From positions 310,001 through 374,000 of the forward strand of contig NW_024067910.1 of assembly GCF_009389715.1 (NCBI RefSeq): DNA of 64,000 bases, written 5' to 3'. Source of the stretch: Phoenix dactylifera. Taxonomy: Eukaryota > Streptophyta > Magnoliopsida > Arecales > Arecaceae. Below, piece after piece: positions 12,801 to 24,289 of this stretch (position 1 is its first letter; each line of letters begins with the position of its first letter). The notes under the pieces were generated by a model. It saw only the letters and a list, made by a program, of their open reading frames with translations, made no database searches and had not been told where the DNA came from. Both the position numbers and the translations under genes were made by a program.

Positions 12801-15800
12801 AAAAAGAAATATTAGAGACAAGCAAGATGCAAACTACAGCATTTAGGAGAAAAGAACTATAATTAGGAGTTTAAACTATTCAGACCATTCTTGTATCTTG
12901 ACATCATATTTATGTGGATTATGATATTCGTTTTTAAAATTAATTTATTCAAGGAAGAAATCAACTCTTTATTGGCAAGGTGAAAAATGACACCAATGCA
13001 ACATTGATAGAAAACATTAATGGAGTCATCAAGCAATTCTCGATCCTAAACTTAATGCATGTTGTTTCTGAATAATCTTTTTAATTTTCTATTCTATATG
13101 AACCAAGCTGAACTTCTTTCATTGATTAGTTATTATGAAGATTTTTTCAATTATAATAAAAACAAGCTTTGAGATGACGAGATGGTACCTGAGACCACCA
13201 TAGAAGTAACCTGACGGTATGCCAATCCGACTTTTCTATCCATCCTCGAATCATTGGAAATATAAACAAAATTCCTGCTAGTAAATTTGGAAGCATGTAT
13301 AGCATGACAGCCATGACATATAAAGGTCGTAAGCCTTTCACTTCAGGAAGCCACTTATCCAGATATTTCACTGGAATACTGATTTCTGGCCAGGATTGAA
13401 TATAGAAAAGAGGAAGGGCTATGGTCCATGCAAGACTAACTAGTATCTTGAGAACATTTCTCAGTGCATCAGTAAATTTCCATCTACAGTAGCCTGGAAA
13501 GTTCAAAACAAGGTCCAAAACACCTACCAACAACATAGGACAAGAAAAATTTAATCCAAGTAGTCAGGTGTTTCAATGCCAGAAAGCGAAGATTACTAAT
13601 TTAAAGAGCAAAGCAATTTGTATATTAAGTTCTGAAGTCTACCTACCAGAGCATTCTGCGTCAGCACATTAACCATATATCAAGCATTAGAAACATAGAA
13701 TTTTCATGAGATTATGTCAAGCATGCAACAAAAAAAGAGGCTAATTTTTGTTTCTGGAAAAGAAATCTCCTGCAATGTTTATTAGAAAAATAATATACAG
13801 AAAACCAAATGGTTAGAAACAGTTGGTTAGAAACAGATTGATTGTTTACCAGAATAGTTTGACTGATTGTTCCTCTCCTTCTCTCTCAATTCTTCTCTCC
13901 CTCTCTCCTAATCTCTTGATTCTCCTTACCCTCGCTCACCTTATTTCTTGATTCTCCTATCCCGATCTTACATTGCCTCTTCCATCTCTCGATACTCTAT
14001 GAGAACAATGTCAAAGCAATGACGGCTCCACGATGATGACACTGACTAGGGCTAGAGTTTCGCAATAATGATGATGCGTCTAGGGTTAGGGTACCATCAT
14101 TGCTATCGATAAGGTATGCCTCCCCCCCCTCTCTCTCCTTCTCCCTCTCTCTCCCACTCCCTCTCCCTTCTCTTAATTCCAATATGCCTCGGCTCGATAC
14201 AATACATAGTCAAGGTCTGCCGTACCAGCCGGTACGTACTGGTACCGTCCTGAATCGGTACCGGATCAACGTGGAATCCGATACCGGGAGCTTATCATTG
14301 AAGAACCGGTACAGGATCGGTACGGGCCGGTACGAGACTAGTACGAAACCGGTAAGGGCCGATACGAGATCGGTATGCGGATTCCCAAAACTCGGCCATT
14401 CAACGGGACCGATATGGGGCCGGTACGGACCGGTACCGTACCGGTACCACCCACCACCAATACGCCGACCGATATCAGTACGGCGGACCTTGATACATAC
14501 CAATACCATACCGGAGCGGTTGTCGGATGGTAAGACCCCTAGTATTGGTTCGGCACTAGCAAATATTATTTAGTTTTTTTTCTCAAAAGATAAGGGGTAT
14601 CAATGCTTAAATTTTTTTCTTACGATAATTCTATGTAAAATCTTATATAACACAAAAATTGAAGTTTTAAATACAAAGAAAAACTTAAGCATATATTCCA
14701 TGTTGAGTTTGCAATAAGATCTGCAATCTCGGTATCGGGTACTATAATGGTATGTTACTGATTCAGTAAAGTATGGATCAATATAGTATGGTATGCAACT
14801 CGTACTGAGATAAACCGCGATCTCTTTTACTCACTTTTTATCAAGGCAATATCGGATGGTACAGGTTGGTACAGGCCCTTTACAAACCTAAATAGTGTTT
14901 TTGTTCCAGTTCTGACCTGGTACGGTATGGCATGCCCCGTATTAGGTGGTTCGAGGCGATAGGACAAACATTGGTCTGTAAAGATATGCAAATACAGCTG
15001 GTACATTGTTTTCATTTCTTGCTTGTATATACTGTTGAGTATATGGTTTGCATTACTCTACATGCCTTATGCAACTATATACAACAATAACAAATAAGCC
15101 AAATAAGATCAGGAAAATTCTATACAAGTTCATCAATTAATGACAATACGTAATTACATATTATTGTTTTCCAGCAATTGTTTTGCTCATCTTTAAATCA
15201 CTTAACATCAACAAGACAAGTTAGAAAATTGATAATTGTCAGAAAATGAACATCTAACCAAGATTTTGAATTTCAGGCACCTCCTAATCTTTCGATAGAA
15301 TCGGACACCTTGCTGGCCCACCCTATCCCGGTGGCCGTCTCAGTCGAGCATACATCTCTCTCCCCTTCTTCCTTCCTTTCTTTCTTTCTTTGTTTGTTTC
15401 TTTTCCTTTTTTTTATTTTCTTTTGTTTTCCTTCCTTTCCTTTTCTTCTCCTTTCGTTTATTTTCTTTTTCTTCATCTTTCTTTCCTTTCTATTTTTCCT
15501 TTCTTTTTTCTTTTCTCCCTTTCTTCCTATCCTCTTTCATCTTCTTTCCATGCTTGGATGGGTTTTAGAGTCCCATCCCCACCCAAATTCCCATTTTCTC
15601 ACAAGAATGGGACGGGACATCTGGGCATGATCATAGGGACACCAATCATCCCACCAGGGTTTAAAACCATGCACATAACCATATCCAGACGTTTAATACA
15701 AGGTTTCTTCCCATCTATGCCCTATGCTATCTCTTGAAAAATATCCAGATGATTAACCTTAAATGGTGTCTAGAAAAAGAAAATATCTATTAGAATTCAT

Positions 15801-18800
15801 TCTTCTATGATAGTTCAATAGTAAGGCATCATGGTGCAAGACCAAGAATGTATCCACATTTAGGTGTCAAACTATATATAAGTGCAGACAAAAGCACAAC
15901 TAGGGCAGATGTAACAATCCAAAGTAAACATAGGAAGCCATCAGATAGTTATAGTTAATAGCACAGTATTGTTGATCGTTAAAAAATCGTTAGCAATGAA
16001 AAGAACAGAAAATGGTATATGCATTAGATACAACTAGAAGTTAAGCAAAGTGCTCATACACTGGAGAAGGTGTAAAAAGGCTGCTGTGATAAAGACACTA
16101 GATATAGAATGTAGGGTATTCTTTTGAAAAGGTGAAGAATCACTCCAGGCGATGGTAACCATAGCCTGAAAACAGTTCAAATGTTAGACCATTTGTTAGA
16201 GCCAAAAATGGTCAAATATTCTTAAGTAAACAAAATTGTACCTGAAGTGCTAGTATAAGGCAGGTCCATAAACGATCAAAACTTCGAAAGATGTGCCAAA
16301 ATGTTCTAGTCTCAGCAAAATTGATTTTACCAGTGCTTTTATCAGATTTTTTTTGAAACCGTTCTCCCCTCTGCTTGTCACTTGTAGCAGGATAACTGTA
16401 TAAATCTACACATAAAAGGAGATAGTCACTACTAGTAACAACATTTCATGTGATACCTGCACTATGGTCTTTGATTCATATGTTTGCTCAAAAAACTCAC
16501 CGTCAACTTGCATGGGCCAACCCAAAGAAAAGCAATCATCTGACCTGAACAATATACAGACAAAAATCAACAGAAGCCTCAAGCTACTGTGTTTGGAAGT
16601 TTACTTGGTGATAAGTCAAACCCCTTACAGACCAGAAGTATTCATTTAGATCATCATAGTTGCACCAAACCGAATGGGTGGCTTTTCCATTTCTGCTTTT
16701 CTTGGCTTCCTAGGAATTCGATGTAGCCATTATTTCAATTAAACCTTTGACAGTGTCCCAATGTAATTGCATGCTTTCTTTAAATAAGTACCTTATCGAT
16801 CACATGATACAATGGGGTGATAATCTTTTTCAAGAATGCCTCATCATCCCCACCATATGAAGGTCTGACGTTTTCGCCTGTGACAATGCTGACATTTCCA
16901 GCCAAGAGACCATGAAGTTCAAATGCCATCTGAAGGAATTTTGAAGCTTCCAATAAGGGCTAAACGGATAGATCCTTATGTGGAACAAGAGTATGCATAG
17001 ATATTAGAGCAAAGAAAAAGAATCATAAGATCTTACATTATGGAAAATATAACACAGACATTCTGGCATAAAGCGAACATTAGCAGCTTCACCCCAGATT
17101 AGAAGATATAGACCCATGTAGAGGATCTTTCTCTGTTGTGCTTCTTGTTGACCTTGACAGAGCCTGAAGCAATAATTTATTCATAAAATAAAAATCAACC
17201 AAAGGCCTGAAGGATGACTGACAAGTGACAATAGTGCAAGTGTTGGTCCATCAGATCTTACCTTAAACTGTGCTTATGCCCCAAAAACCTGCACCATGTT
17301 TTGTAGTTTTTAAATAGTTTATTCATGACTGCATCAACAGCTCTATCATCCAGCTTCATTAGAAGAAAACATTTGGCAGACATCGAAGTGTTAAGACGAT
17401 GAAGCGCAGTATCCATCAGAGTTGTGATTGAAAAGGAAGATAAAATTTATAATTAAATTGTTTACTTCAATATTACAGACCACATACCATAAAAATATTT
17501 ATCGAGACACTTCTCAAGAAATGGCTTCATGTTTGTGAACGTAGGATTCTAAGAAGACTAGAAATGAAATCATATTATGTTTAGCTTATAGCAAGGTTAT
17601 AAATAGTGGTATGAACCCCCTATCACTTTTCTATTGGAATGATAAAGTACAGGCATGGTACAAGTATAGAGGAGATATACTGAAACTGATACATTCAAAA
17701 CAAATGAAAAAAAAATCTCCTACACACTGGTGCGCATCAGTCCAAACTAATATGGCCAGTATGTACTGGAACACAGTTCTGGCATCCCAGCACCTATGTT
17801 GGTGCCAATTTCACACCAAAGCGGTAAGGTATTGGTCGTAACATCCTATTCTGATGGCTTCCGAGACCATGACTTATAGTTTATTATTCTTGTTGCAGGA
17901 TCAAAATGCTTGATGAAGTACAATTCTAGATCCTTCAGTTAAAACTTAGAAGATATTGACTAATCTTTGCTTGCTTGTCCCTAATGATACTGCAAACAAC
18001 AACAGATGAATAACGTTAGAAGTGTGATTATGAGAATAGTAGAACACTTTCAGGCAAACAACATATTTTTATCTTGAAGTTTAGTGTGCTACCTATGGGA
18101 ACAAAGTTGTCAGTTGACACGATGAAGACAAGTTTTAGTTCCTCAGTTGAAAGATGACTGAGAAACCACTGCCTTTGCTGCTTATAAAGTGTGAACAACC
18201 ATGCATCACCAAGGATTCATATCCCAAAACCAAAAGTTTTGACATCTCCTGCCACTACCCGCATCATTCTAAGAAGAAAATGGTACCCTAGCATCTGCAA
18301 GACACCGATTCTCTCTTGAACCAGAATGTCCTGACCATCTCGACCATCCTGGTTGCATCCCAACTCTTAGGACACACCAGGATGGTTAGCACAGTCTGGG
18401 CACAAATTTCTTATTTTTTCTTTTTATTTATATTGTTAATAATTGTTTATGGACTGTCCTAACCATAACTGTCTCATACTGGTGCCATATAATCCCAAGA
18501 GCAAACAGAGACACAGTTTGGCACTGAGATATGAACCCTTATGCAACACAAACTTTCAAAATTATTTAGAATAGTGATGGCCTAAATTTGCAGAAACCAA
18601 TTCTGCAAATCAATCAACATGAGCAAAAAACTTCCATTATTAAATTCCCAGATGTGAACGAGAATAAAGACAAGATATAGCTCCACTGACAAAGGTTACA
18701 AATTGCCTGGCCTATGACTTGACCAAAGAAAAATGCCACTTGAAAAAATTGCCTGAGCATCAACTAATTAATATTTTTTAGGTTAGTTTACCACTTTTGC

Positions 18801-21800
18801 CGGCTTAATAGGTTAATTAACTATACTGTGTAACAATAATAGTCAAGAGAATTCCTTAAAACCATCTTAAAGCTTTCTCTCTAGCTAAATATCATGAAAA
18901 AATTGCCCCTGCTTAGATTTCTCTCAGAATACAAAAATCAGATCATTAGTTCATAGTGAACTCATTAAAATCACGTGGAACAAAAGTGAATACAATATTG
19001 CCCTCGACTAAATTTTCGTTGTTTTGAATTGGGGATCATACTCCGCTACTTAGCAACCAGAGATTCTTAGTTCAATTCTTGGATGGTGCATCTCCAAAAA
19101 TATGAACTTGGATAATTATAATACCGATGATTTTTCCACCCTTTCTCACCAAAAAAAATAAGAAAACACATTTCTGCCATCAGCAGTTGCACAATTGGCA
19201 GTCTGTTGGCCAAGGTAAGCTAAGAGAGAGGATCAACAACGCTTAAGCACTATGGTTATTTTTGTCATAATTATGAATCCTGTAATATTGATTTCTACCA
19301 AGGTCTCACTTATAGAATGATAATGGCAAATGTCTGTATCCAGTACTTCTTCTAACCTAACAATCGGAAAATCTACTGCTTTGACATTGATCTTATTAAA
19401 CAAATCCTAGAAGACTCCTCTCAAGCTCTACATACATCAACTTCACATGAATCCATCATTCTCGTGTCTGTGTCCTTTAGAAAAAAATCTGATCCCTTTT
19501 TTTCTTTTTTCTCTGTTAACTTTGCCAGATTACATAAAGCACACAATCAAGTAATACTGGAAGGCCAAAACATGAAAATCACTTCTTTTATTATTAGCAT
19601 GATTTTCGTTGTGCTATTCTTCTAATCTTCAGTTGCTTTATGAAGCCAGTATTATCAGAACAAGTGACTACCTAGACAAAACTGTTTTGACATGCTCGCA
19701 CAGATTGATGGTGGCTGCATGTCATCTTGGCATCACCTTTATGTAATTGTCCATCAACACAAACTAATGTGTGTTAATTACAAAGTTACTACATAAGTTC
19801 AGCATAAGCCAAATAAATAACTCCTAATAACTATACTAGTCATACGGATGATTATATAGTATTATGGTCATCTAACAGCTTACAAGTTACTAATCTGTAG
19901 GCTATGTTCCAGTAACTAGGCATTTGATGCAATAAACATAGTTTCTGTCTGGGTATTTTGGTCAACTTTTTCCATCGCATGACATTTTTGTCATTGATTG
20001 CCTCGTCAAACTCCTCATTCCAGACGAAGTTTCTGCTGCAAGCAAGAATCTGGGACCATTGTGAAATAAATGTTGGTTGGGTCTTTGAAAGTGAAACTTG
20101 TACAAAAATAAAGTTAATGTGAGTCAAGCTCAGGTTTTTCACCTTTTTGTGATAATATTAATCATTTTTGCTGGATTCCTTATGATTTGAAACATAGCTA
20201 GAAAGAATTAACAAGATACAAAAATTGGCTGATGCAGAAGAAGCCTTTAAGTCACTTAGTACATCATATAGCTGCCAATTTAACTTCACATATTCATATT
20301 TTGGAACAAACTATGGATTTTCCTATTAAAGAACTTTAGGCCTAAAGAAATCACCAAATTATGAGGTCATGTTATAAGATTTCACTGGTAACTACTTATC
20401 TAGGTTTGGCCCATATCTCAGTCCAAATGTTGCGCTCAACCATGAGGTAAGGTCAGTCTTAGCCCGTTGTGCCATGGCAATGCAAAAAATTTTAATTAAC
20501 TAATCCAGTTATGCCTCACAATTATCTGCAGGATAAATTAAATAATCTTGAACTACAAAGAAATAAGAGATAATTATCCAGCTCATAATGAGGATAGTTG
20601 GTATTGAGGACATCTAATGAAACACGGAAGTATTGAAATCCGTTACCAAGCCATAAATCTTAGTGAAGGTTTAAAGGAGCCATCGGAAGATTACTTTATA
20701 TGAAAGAGGAGGATTTTGTCTCTCTTTTTTTCAGATTCTAAAAGCATCACAACCCACATATGTCTAGAAGATATAGGGCTCAAATGAATAGAATAATTTT
20801 AAGAAGAAAGAAAATCACCTACTTTGTTAAGAAGTTCAGGCTTGGGCGTCAGTCTTATATGAACATTAGCAAGCAACAAGATTAAGTTCTCCCTTTGGTT
20901 CCTGACGTTATCTCTCTGATGAAAACAAGAGAGAGAGAGTGTGTGTTTTAGAGCAAACAAGAACAATGTAAAACTTCTTCAAGAAACAAGTATTCCAGAA
21001 AGAACTCTTTTTCATTAGAGAGTAGACCTGAAACCCAAACATCGCCCTCAACCAATCAAGAAGATCTAAGTCTCCTGGTTTCTGCCTTTGCTGCTCAAAT
21101 GAAGTAGGCCAGCTCAAACCTCTTGTATTCCTCAGAGCAGACACAGCCGCTTTGATCTGTTAAAGTCAATATCATAAAAAATAAAATAAATTTGTTTAGT
21201 GCTTGGAAAAGGAGAACCTATCACGAAGATGGCTGAAGGATATAAAAAACCAATGGCAAGCAAGGGAGTCTGCAAGAGGCAGATAATTTGTAACATGTAA
21301 TACCTCCTCAAATTGCATGATAGGCTGTGAAGCACCAGCAGCATCAAGGGGAAGAATGTTATATGGCATATAGATCTCATTCTTTTCTTCAACATCTTTA
21401 GCAGAAGCAATAATCTGCGCAACCACAAAGAACTAAATTTCACAAAACTTCCAGAAATCACCAGAAATAACTAAAACCATAGCACACAATCATTTAAGGT
21501 TTAAATTTTTCCATCATTACTTATGATGCCTGATACATAGCAAAGCAATATGAAGACAAGTTCATGCATTCAAAAGATGCTATTGACAAGCACTCTTTGT
21601 GACCAATACTGACAGTCAGAGTTCTAACCTCCGGTGCCACTTCTTCAACCTTTTCATTCTTATTGACTGCACAGAGCACTTCAAAAAGCACCCCAGCGGT
21701 CTGGTAAGCTTTCCCAAGCTGAGATCTATAAAGAAGAAATGGTCGCACAATAAAACATCTGATCAAAATAAAGAAACCCCAAGCATCATTAAGAGTGTTA

Positions 21801-23570
21801 GCATTGTAAGCCACACTTACCTATCGCCTTGTTCGCCTCTATCCAGAGCTCTGACATAATGTTCATAGTATTGCTGATAAAAGCTCTCAATCTCTCTGGC
21901 ATCTGTTCTTTTTACCCTTTTAGCAAGCGTTGACGTATTTTCCTATAATACGAATTCAGATTAGGTTAATTCAGCCCAAATTTAAGGAACTTATGATTAT
22001 TTCGTGATTGCCGCAAATACTGGTTGTAGAAAGTTCACGCTGCATACCGTAGTTCTTATTTTTCATATTTATTGAGTCTATCTAACGCAAATTCTTATGG
22101 TAAAGATACCTCGTCTATAGCCAAAATAAAATGTTTCCAGACATTAGAATGATATCAAAGAACCCTCTAAGTACATGAACAAAATCACCTCAAGATGCTT
22201 TATGCCAAATTTGCAGATTTCAACGTTAAGTACTCTAGAATTAACGCACATCAGACACGAAAGTTCTCGAGATTGCGATAAAGCAAGTTCTAGCAACACC
22301 TCTTAACCGGAAAATCTTTAAACATAATACGCATGAGGTTCTCTTAAATAACAGAACCGTAAAAAAATAAAATCCTAATTTTCTTACAACAAGTTCACTT
22401 AGTAATATCGACAATGAAGAGTTACGGGAGAAATAATTTATATGCGGGCAGCAAGAAGAAGAAGAGAAAACGACGAAGGATATCGGAAGCTTCTCAGATC
22501 GGAACGCCGAGCGCCAGACACTCGACACTCCTCAGTGGAACTCTAGGCGTCAGCTCACCGCGTTGGTGATCGGATCCCACCTCAAGAACCAGAACTTAGG
22601 AATGGAACCTTCCGTTCTACAAAATGACCAAAACACCCAGGGAAATTTTTAGTGGACCAGGTCCACCGGTGAGCTGGTGGAGCGGTCCGGGGCGTGCATA
22701 GAAATTTCTATGCGGAAGGTGGATACACCGTCCACTCTACCTTTGTAGATGATCTCGTCCGTCCAGTCGCAGCAGCCCTGCCAAACAATGTGGACTCCAG
22801 CAATGATCAAGAGGCCAGTGGACGGCAGATTTCATATCCGCACAAAAATTTCCATGCGGACACCCAGAAAATGCCTCTCCAACTGGGAAATAACTCAATC
22901 ATGCATGCAAGCCGTCCGCGGACTAGAATGTATTTGGGGAAGACAGGGAGAGAAAAAGAGAGGGAGGAGTGCGAATATCATCATATAAATTACAAAAGGC
23001 AATAAAAATAATGCGGAATTAAAAGAAGATTTGCCAAACTGAAAAAAATAGAAAGGCGACATCCGCTGAACCAGACTTTTCCTTCTTCTAAAATTTCAGA
23101 AAATAAATTTCTGAGAGGGAGAAAGAGAAGATGATGTTCTCACCCGCTCTAATCTTGTGAGGAGATTGGTCTTGAACTGCCGAACTCCACGTCCGCTCGA
23201 GTTCGGGTCGAGCCTGTATGCCTTCTCAAACGCATAGTAACGACCTTCACGTACCAAAGAAGACGAAAAGACAAAACCAACAAAAAAGAACGCAATGAGC
23301 CAGATTTCATGAAGCCAAGAATCCAGAGAAAACGCGTAGCTCTTGGAAAGGGTACCCACAAAGATAGGCGACGCGAGGGCGTTCTTGCTCGATCTCGGCA
23401 GCGACGCGGAGGATGGGGACGATCCCAGCAAGCGACGGCGGCACCACCTCGTTGTAGAACACCTCCGTCGGGACCGTCGTCGTCGCCGCGTTCCGCGACG
23501 GCCGCCTCGTCAGCCCTTGCGACTCTGTCCCTGGACCTCTCGCCGCCTCCGACGACGACGACGCCTCCAT
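3104..23570 (-). CDS. CALS10: Callose synthase 10-like (GSL8 type), 5' part of the gene, 20 exons placed
   Basis: Plasma-membrane 1,3-beta-glucan synthase that makes callose at cell plates and plasmodesmata; the CALS10/GSL8 subtype is known for roles in cytokinesis. The start is an ATG at 23570 (protein [14 protein letters not shown]...). Exons (5' to 3'): 23570-23356, 23244-23144, 21942-21821, 21725-21629, 21414-21304, 21156-21028, 20915-20823, 17353-17262, 17163-17037, 16929-16792, 16709-16633, 16544-16501, 16405-16242, 16165-16060, 13523-13189, 3847-3795, 3706-3646, 3534-3453, 3367-3318, 3190-3104. All listed junctions are GT-AG and keep frame; the 16501/16405 pair is the least certain. 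They encode the cytosolic N-terminal (Vta1-like/FKS1 domain 1) part and the first membrane segments. The catalytic glucan-synthase domain is missing: it must lie beyond the left edge, or the gene is truncated. Assignment to CALS10 rather than other callose synthases rests on remembered wording and is moderately sure. Confidence 0.82.
3848..5211. other. CALS10 intron sequence without a recognised element
   Basis: A/T-rich intron sequence between the small exon at 3795-3847 and the MITE at 5212. Short open frames here show no family resemblance. I see no clear terminal repeats or splice-bounded exon. Confidence 0.5.
5212..5497. mobile_element. hAT-type MITE, CAAGG tips, GGTACC-rich, perfect 8-bp target duplication
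   Basis: The 286-bp element starts CAAGGATCGCCGAACTGG and its other end, read on the opposite strand, starts CAAGGAATGCTGAACAGG, giving imperfect terminal inverted repeats. It is flanked on both sides by the same eight bases, GGATGAAC (5204-5211 and 5498-5505). An 8-bp duplication is the hAT superfamily signature. The inside is dense in GGTACC/CGGTTCGG words and has no coding frame. It lies in the large CALS10 intron. The same words occur in the ends of the large hAT at 6155-12028, so that family may have mobilised it. Confidence 0.8.
5707..6155 (-). mobile_element. Inverted, degenerate copy of the hAT 5' end (head-to-head with the next element)
   Basis: Read on the minus strand, about 6100 down to 5745 parallels the plus-strand stretch 6535-6960 just to its right. 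Matching landmarks in order: a TATA-like region next to CATTCGG (6064-6090 against 6540-6562), a CTTTCCTTTAATTTTT/CTTTCCCCTACATT tract, a TCAAAAATTG word, and TTTTTTATATGT...TATGGA..GATG...TGACAT. Divergence is strong, so this is an old copy. The 34-bp sequence at 5707-5740 recurs exactly at 12095-12128 beyond the right end of the hAT, in the same direction. Confidence 0.5.
6541..6548 (+). promoter_or_regulatory. TATA-box-like site of the hAT transposase
   Basis: The word CTATAAAA lies inside GGCTATAAAAGCCGACC, some 440 bp before the putative hAT start codon at 6980, with a purine-rich leader and a possible leader intron between them. Position and wording fit a core promoter; activity is unknown. 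Confidence 0.4.
6980..11441 (+). pseudogene. hAT-family transposase (BED zinc finger, DUF659, hAT dimerisation), broken
   Basis: A DNA-cutting transposase of the plant hAT superfamily, recognised from its parts in order. BED-type zinc finger: [10 protein letters not shown] near 7050, then [11 protein letters not shown] in another frame. DUF659 core: [49 protein letters not shown] and [11 protein letters not shown] (7648-8230), followed by a region to about 8720. Spliced C-terminal exons follow, with the dimerisation motif [18 protein letters not shown] (about 9250-9300). The tail ends at a TAG at 11439-11441. It cannot be functional: a TAG follows the first 15 codons, a frameshift sits in the zinc finger, TAA lies after GTRP-like codons at 8146, TAG at 8482 and about 9301, and a 1-kb insertion splits the tail. 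Several stops look like C-to-T changes, as expected from methylated, silenced DNA. Confidence 0.8.
10269..11303. mobile_element. Nested non-autonomous hAT-type element inside the hAT transposase, perfect 8-bp duplication
   Basis: The ends read CAGGGCCGGCCC and, on the other strand, CAGGGGCGGCCC, with further similarity around GGCCTAAGGC. Both sides carry GACCCAAC (10261-10268 and 11304-11311), a perfect 8-bp target duplication. Removing the 1,035-bp element and one duplication rejoins the host reading frame (SSYDPT then RIPRGLS...), so it landed in an exon of the older hAT. Inside is a pair of about 95-bp direct repeats (10681-10771 and 10793-10887) and a GA run. No transposase is present; it was mobilised in trans. 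Confidence 0.85.
12031..12214 (+). repeat. 120-bp-period direct repeat at the right border of the hAT
   Basis: Sixty-four bases starting TGGAACCCAACCTTACACCT at 12031 recur at 12151, differing at one base near the end. The spacer between them (12095-12128) is the 34-bp word also found at 5707-5740 left of the hAT. This suggests that the border was reshaped after or during insertion. Confidence 0.8.
12215..13188. other. CALS10 intron sequence, nothing recognised
   Basis: A/T-rich intron sequence between the hAT border repeat and the exon at 13189. No convincing exon, RNA gene or terminal repeat is visible. Confidence 0.5.
13189..13523 (-). CDS. CALS10: CALS10 exon block 3 (large membrane-domain exon)
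   Basis: This 335-bp exon encodes [20 protein letters not shown], then hydrophobic stretches around [14 protein letters not shown] and [18 protein letters not shown], and ends [17 protein letters not shown] at a CAG|GTACCA donor. These are the first transmembrane helices of the callose synthase N-terminal membrane cluster. Wording is closest, from memory, to CALS10/GSL8. The acceptor TTGGTAG|GT at 13524 joins in frame (phase 1) to the exon ending at 16060. Confidence 0.88.
14211..14492. mobile_element. Second GGTACC-rich, CAAGG-tipped MITE
   Basis: The ends read CAAGGTCTGCCGTACC and, on the other strand, CAAGGTCCGCCGTACTG, a strong terminal inverted repeat. At 282 bp it is almost the size of the element at 5212-5497 and shares its GGTACC-rich inside. 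Flanks are only near matches (TACATAGT left, ATACATAC right), so the 8-bp duplication is decayed or shifted. It lies in the CALS10 intron between 13524 and 16059. A further diverged GGTACC patch lies at 14700-14990. Confidence 0.65.
15355..15545 (+). repeat. Polypyrimidine tract
   Basis: About 190 bases almost purely C and T on the plus strand, with TTTC/CTTT repeats, in a CALS10 intron. It produces long spurious open frames on both strands that are not genes. Confidence 0.8.
16060..17353 (-). CDS. CALS10: CALS10 exon block 2 (seven exons)
   Basis: Exons 17353-17262, 17163-17037, 16929-16792, 16709-16633, 16544-16501, 16405-16242 and 16165-16060. They read [20 protein letters not shown], then [92 protein letters not shown] and a segment ending [34 protein letters not shown] and [12 protein letters not shown] are hallmark callose synthase words. 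The end of the fifth exon is uncertain: an alternative runs on to 16457 ([12 protein letters not shown]...), but then the next acceptor does not keep frame. Confidence 0.85.
17354..20822. other. 3.5-kb CALS10 intron
   Basis: Intron between the exons ending at 20823 and starting at 17353. A GGTACC/GGTAT-flavoured patch near 17590-17850 may be a decayed MITE of the CAAGG family. The stretch near 19020-19155 has SINE-like features (listed separately). No protein-coding exon was found. Confidence 0.55.
19020..19155 (+). mobile_element. Possible SINE remnant
   Basis: A TTAGTTCAATTCTTGG word resembles a decayed pol III B box, and the segment ends CACCCTTTCTCACC followed by an A run, a style of 3' end I associate with plant SINEs. 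No target duplication was confirmed and the A box is unclear. Confidence 0.25.
20823..23570 (-). CDS. CALS10: CALS10 exon block 1 with start codon (seven exons)
   Basis: Exons 23570-23356, 23244-23144, 21942-21821, 21725-21629, 21414-21304, 21156-21028 and 20915-20823. The first encodes the Met start, a Ser/Ala-rich lead and [20 protein letters not shown]. Later words are [88 protein letters not shown] and [20 protein letters not shown]. This is the conserved cytosolic N-terminus of callose synthases. The join GG|GTACCC to AG|GTCGTT gives an in-frame CGRYYAFEK. The ATG is chosen because the family's N-terminus starts this far upstream and no earlier in-frame ATG is needed. Confidence 0.88.
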
Positions 23571-23894
23571 TCTCTCCGCCGCCGCCTCCTTTTTACTTCT
23601 TGAAACCTAATGCATGGATAGAAGCGATATCAAAAGATCAGCAGTGAGACACTATAAATGAAGAAAGATCGGTCCGAGAATAGCTCCGGAAACCCTAACT
23701 CACCGGACTCTTGAATTCTTGGAAGCTTCACTGATGATCGACCTGCTCGCCTAGAGATTTTATCGAGAGATCATAGACAACTAGGATTATTCATTTGAGA
23801 GAAAAAGGATCTAATTATTCCTTTTAATATCAAATAAAGAAGGATAAATCGATGAGCTCCACCTTGGAGACGATTCTTGAGCAGGAGCTGAGAC

Positions 23895-23898
<4 letters not shown>

Positions 23899-23931
<33 letters not shown>
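23899..23931 (+). repeat. (GA)n microsatellite upstream of CALS10
   Basis: An uninterrupted GA dinucleotide run in the leader or promoter region about 330 bp upstream of the CALS10 start codon. GA/CT runs near start sites are common in plant promoters. Confidence 0.9.
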
Positions 23932-23937
<6 letters not shown>

Positions 23938-24055
23938 TTGGGGGGTGAGGAAATGGACAAGAGAGGGGTAAAATAGGGGAGGGGCAAATGAAGGGGGGCA
24001 ACCTGGGTTAAAAAGAGAAGAGAGTAACGTCGGTGGTCCCCGTCCCACGATCGGG

Positions 24056-24063
24056 ACACGTGT
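24056..24063. promoter_or_regulatory. Palindromic G-box-like ACACGTGT
   Basis: The palindrome ACACGTGT sits about 490 bp upstream of the CALS10 start codon in a C/G-rich promoter-like stretch (24020-24140). Such sites bind bZIP or bHLH factors. The assignment is by word only. Confidence 0.35.
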
Positions 24064-24289
24064 CTCGCGTCGAGTAGCGGGGTGTAACAAAATTCGCGGC
24101 AGGGGCCCAAAAGGGTGAATCAAGGTACGAGGACGCGATGCCAGATGGCACCAGCTGGCCGTTTGTGCCCTTATTTTAGTGCAACCAATAAAGAGGTTCA
24201 TCTGATGGAGTGAATCCGCACCGTTGAAAGCTGAAACACCTAGCGGATTTCCTGCCGTGGGTGTTTATTGCCGTTGAGGAATATTAATT

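Noticed and set aside
15273-15737. Open frames rich in Lys/Glu or Phe/Leu
   Set aside because: Simple products of the polypyrimidine tract.
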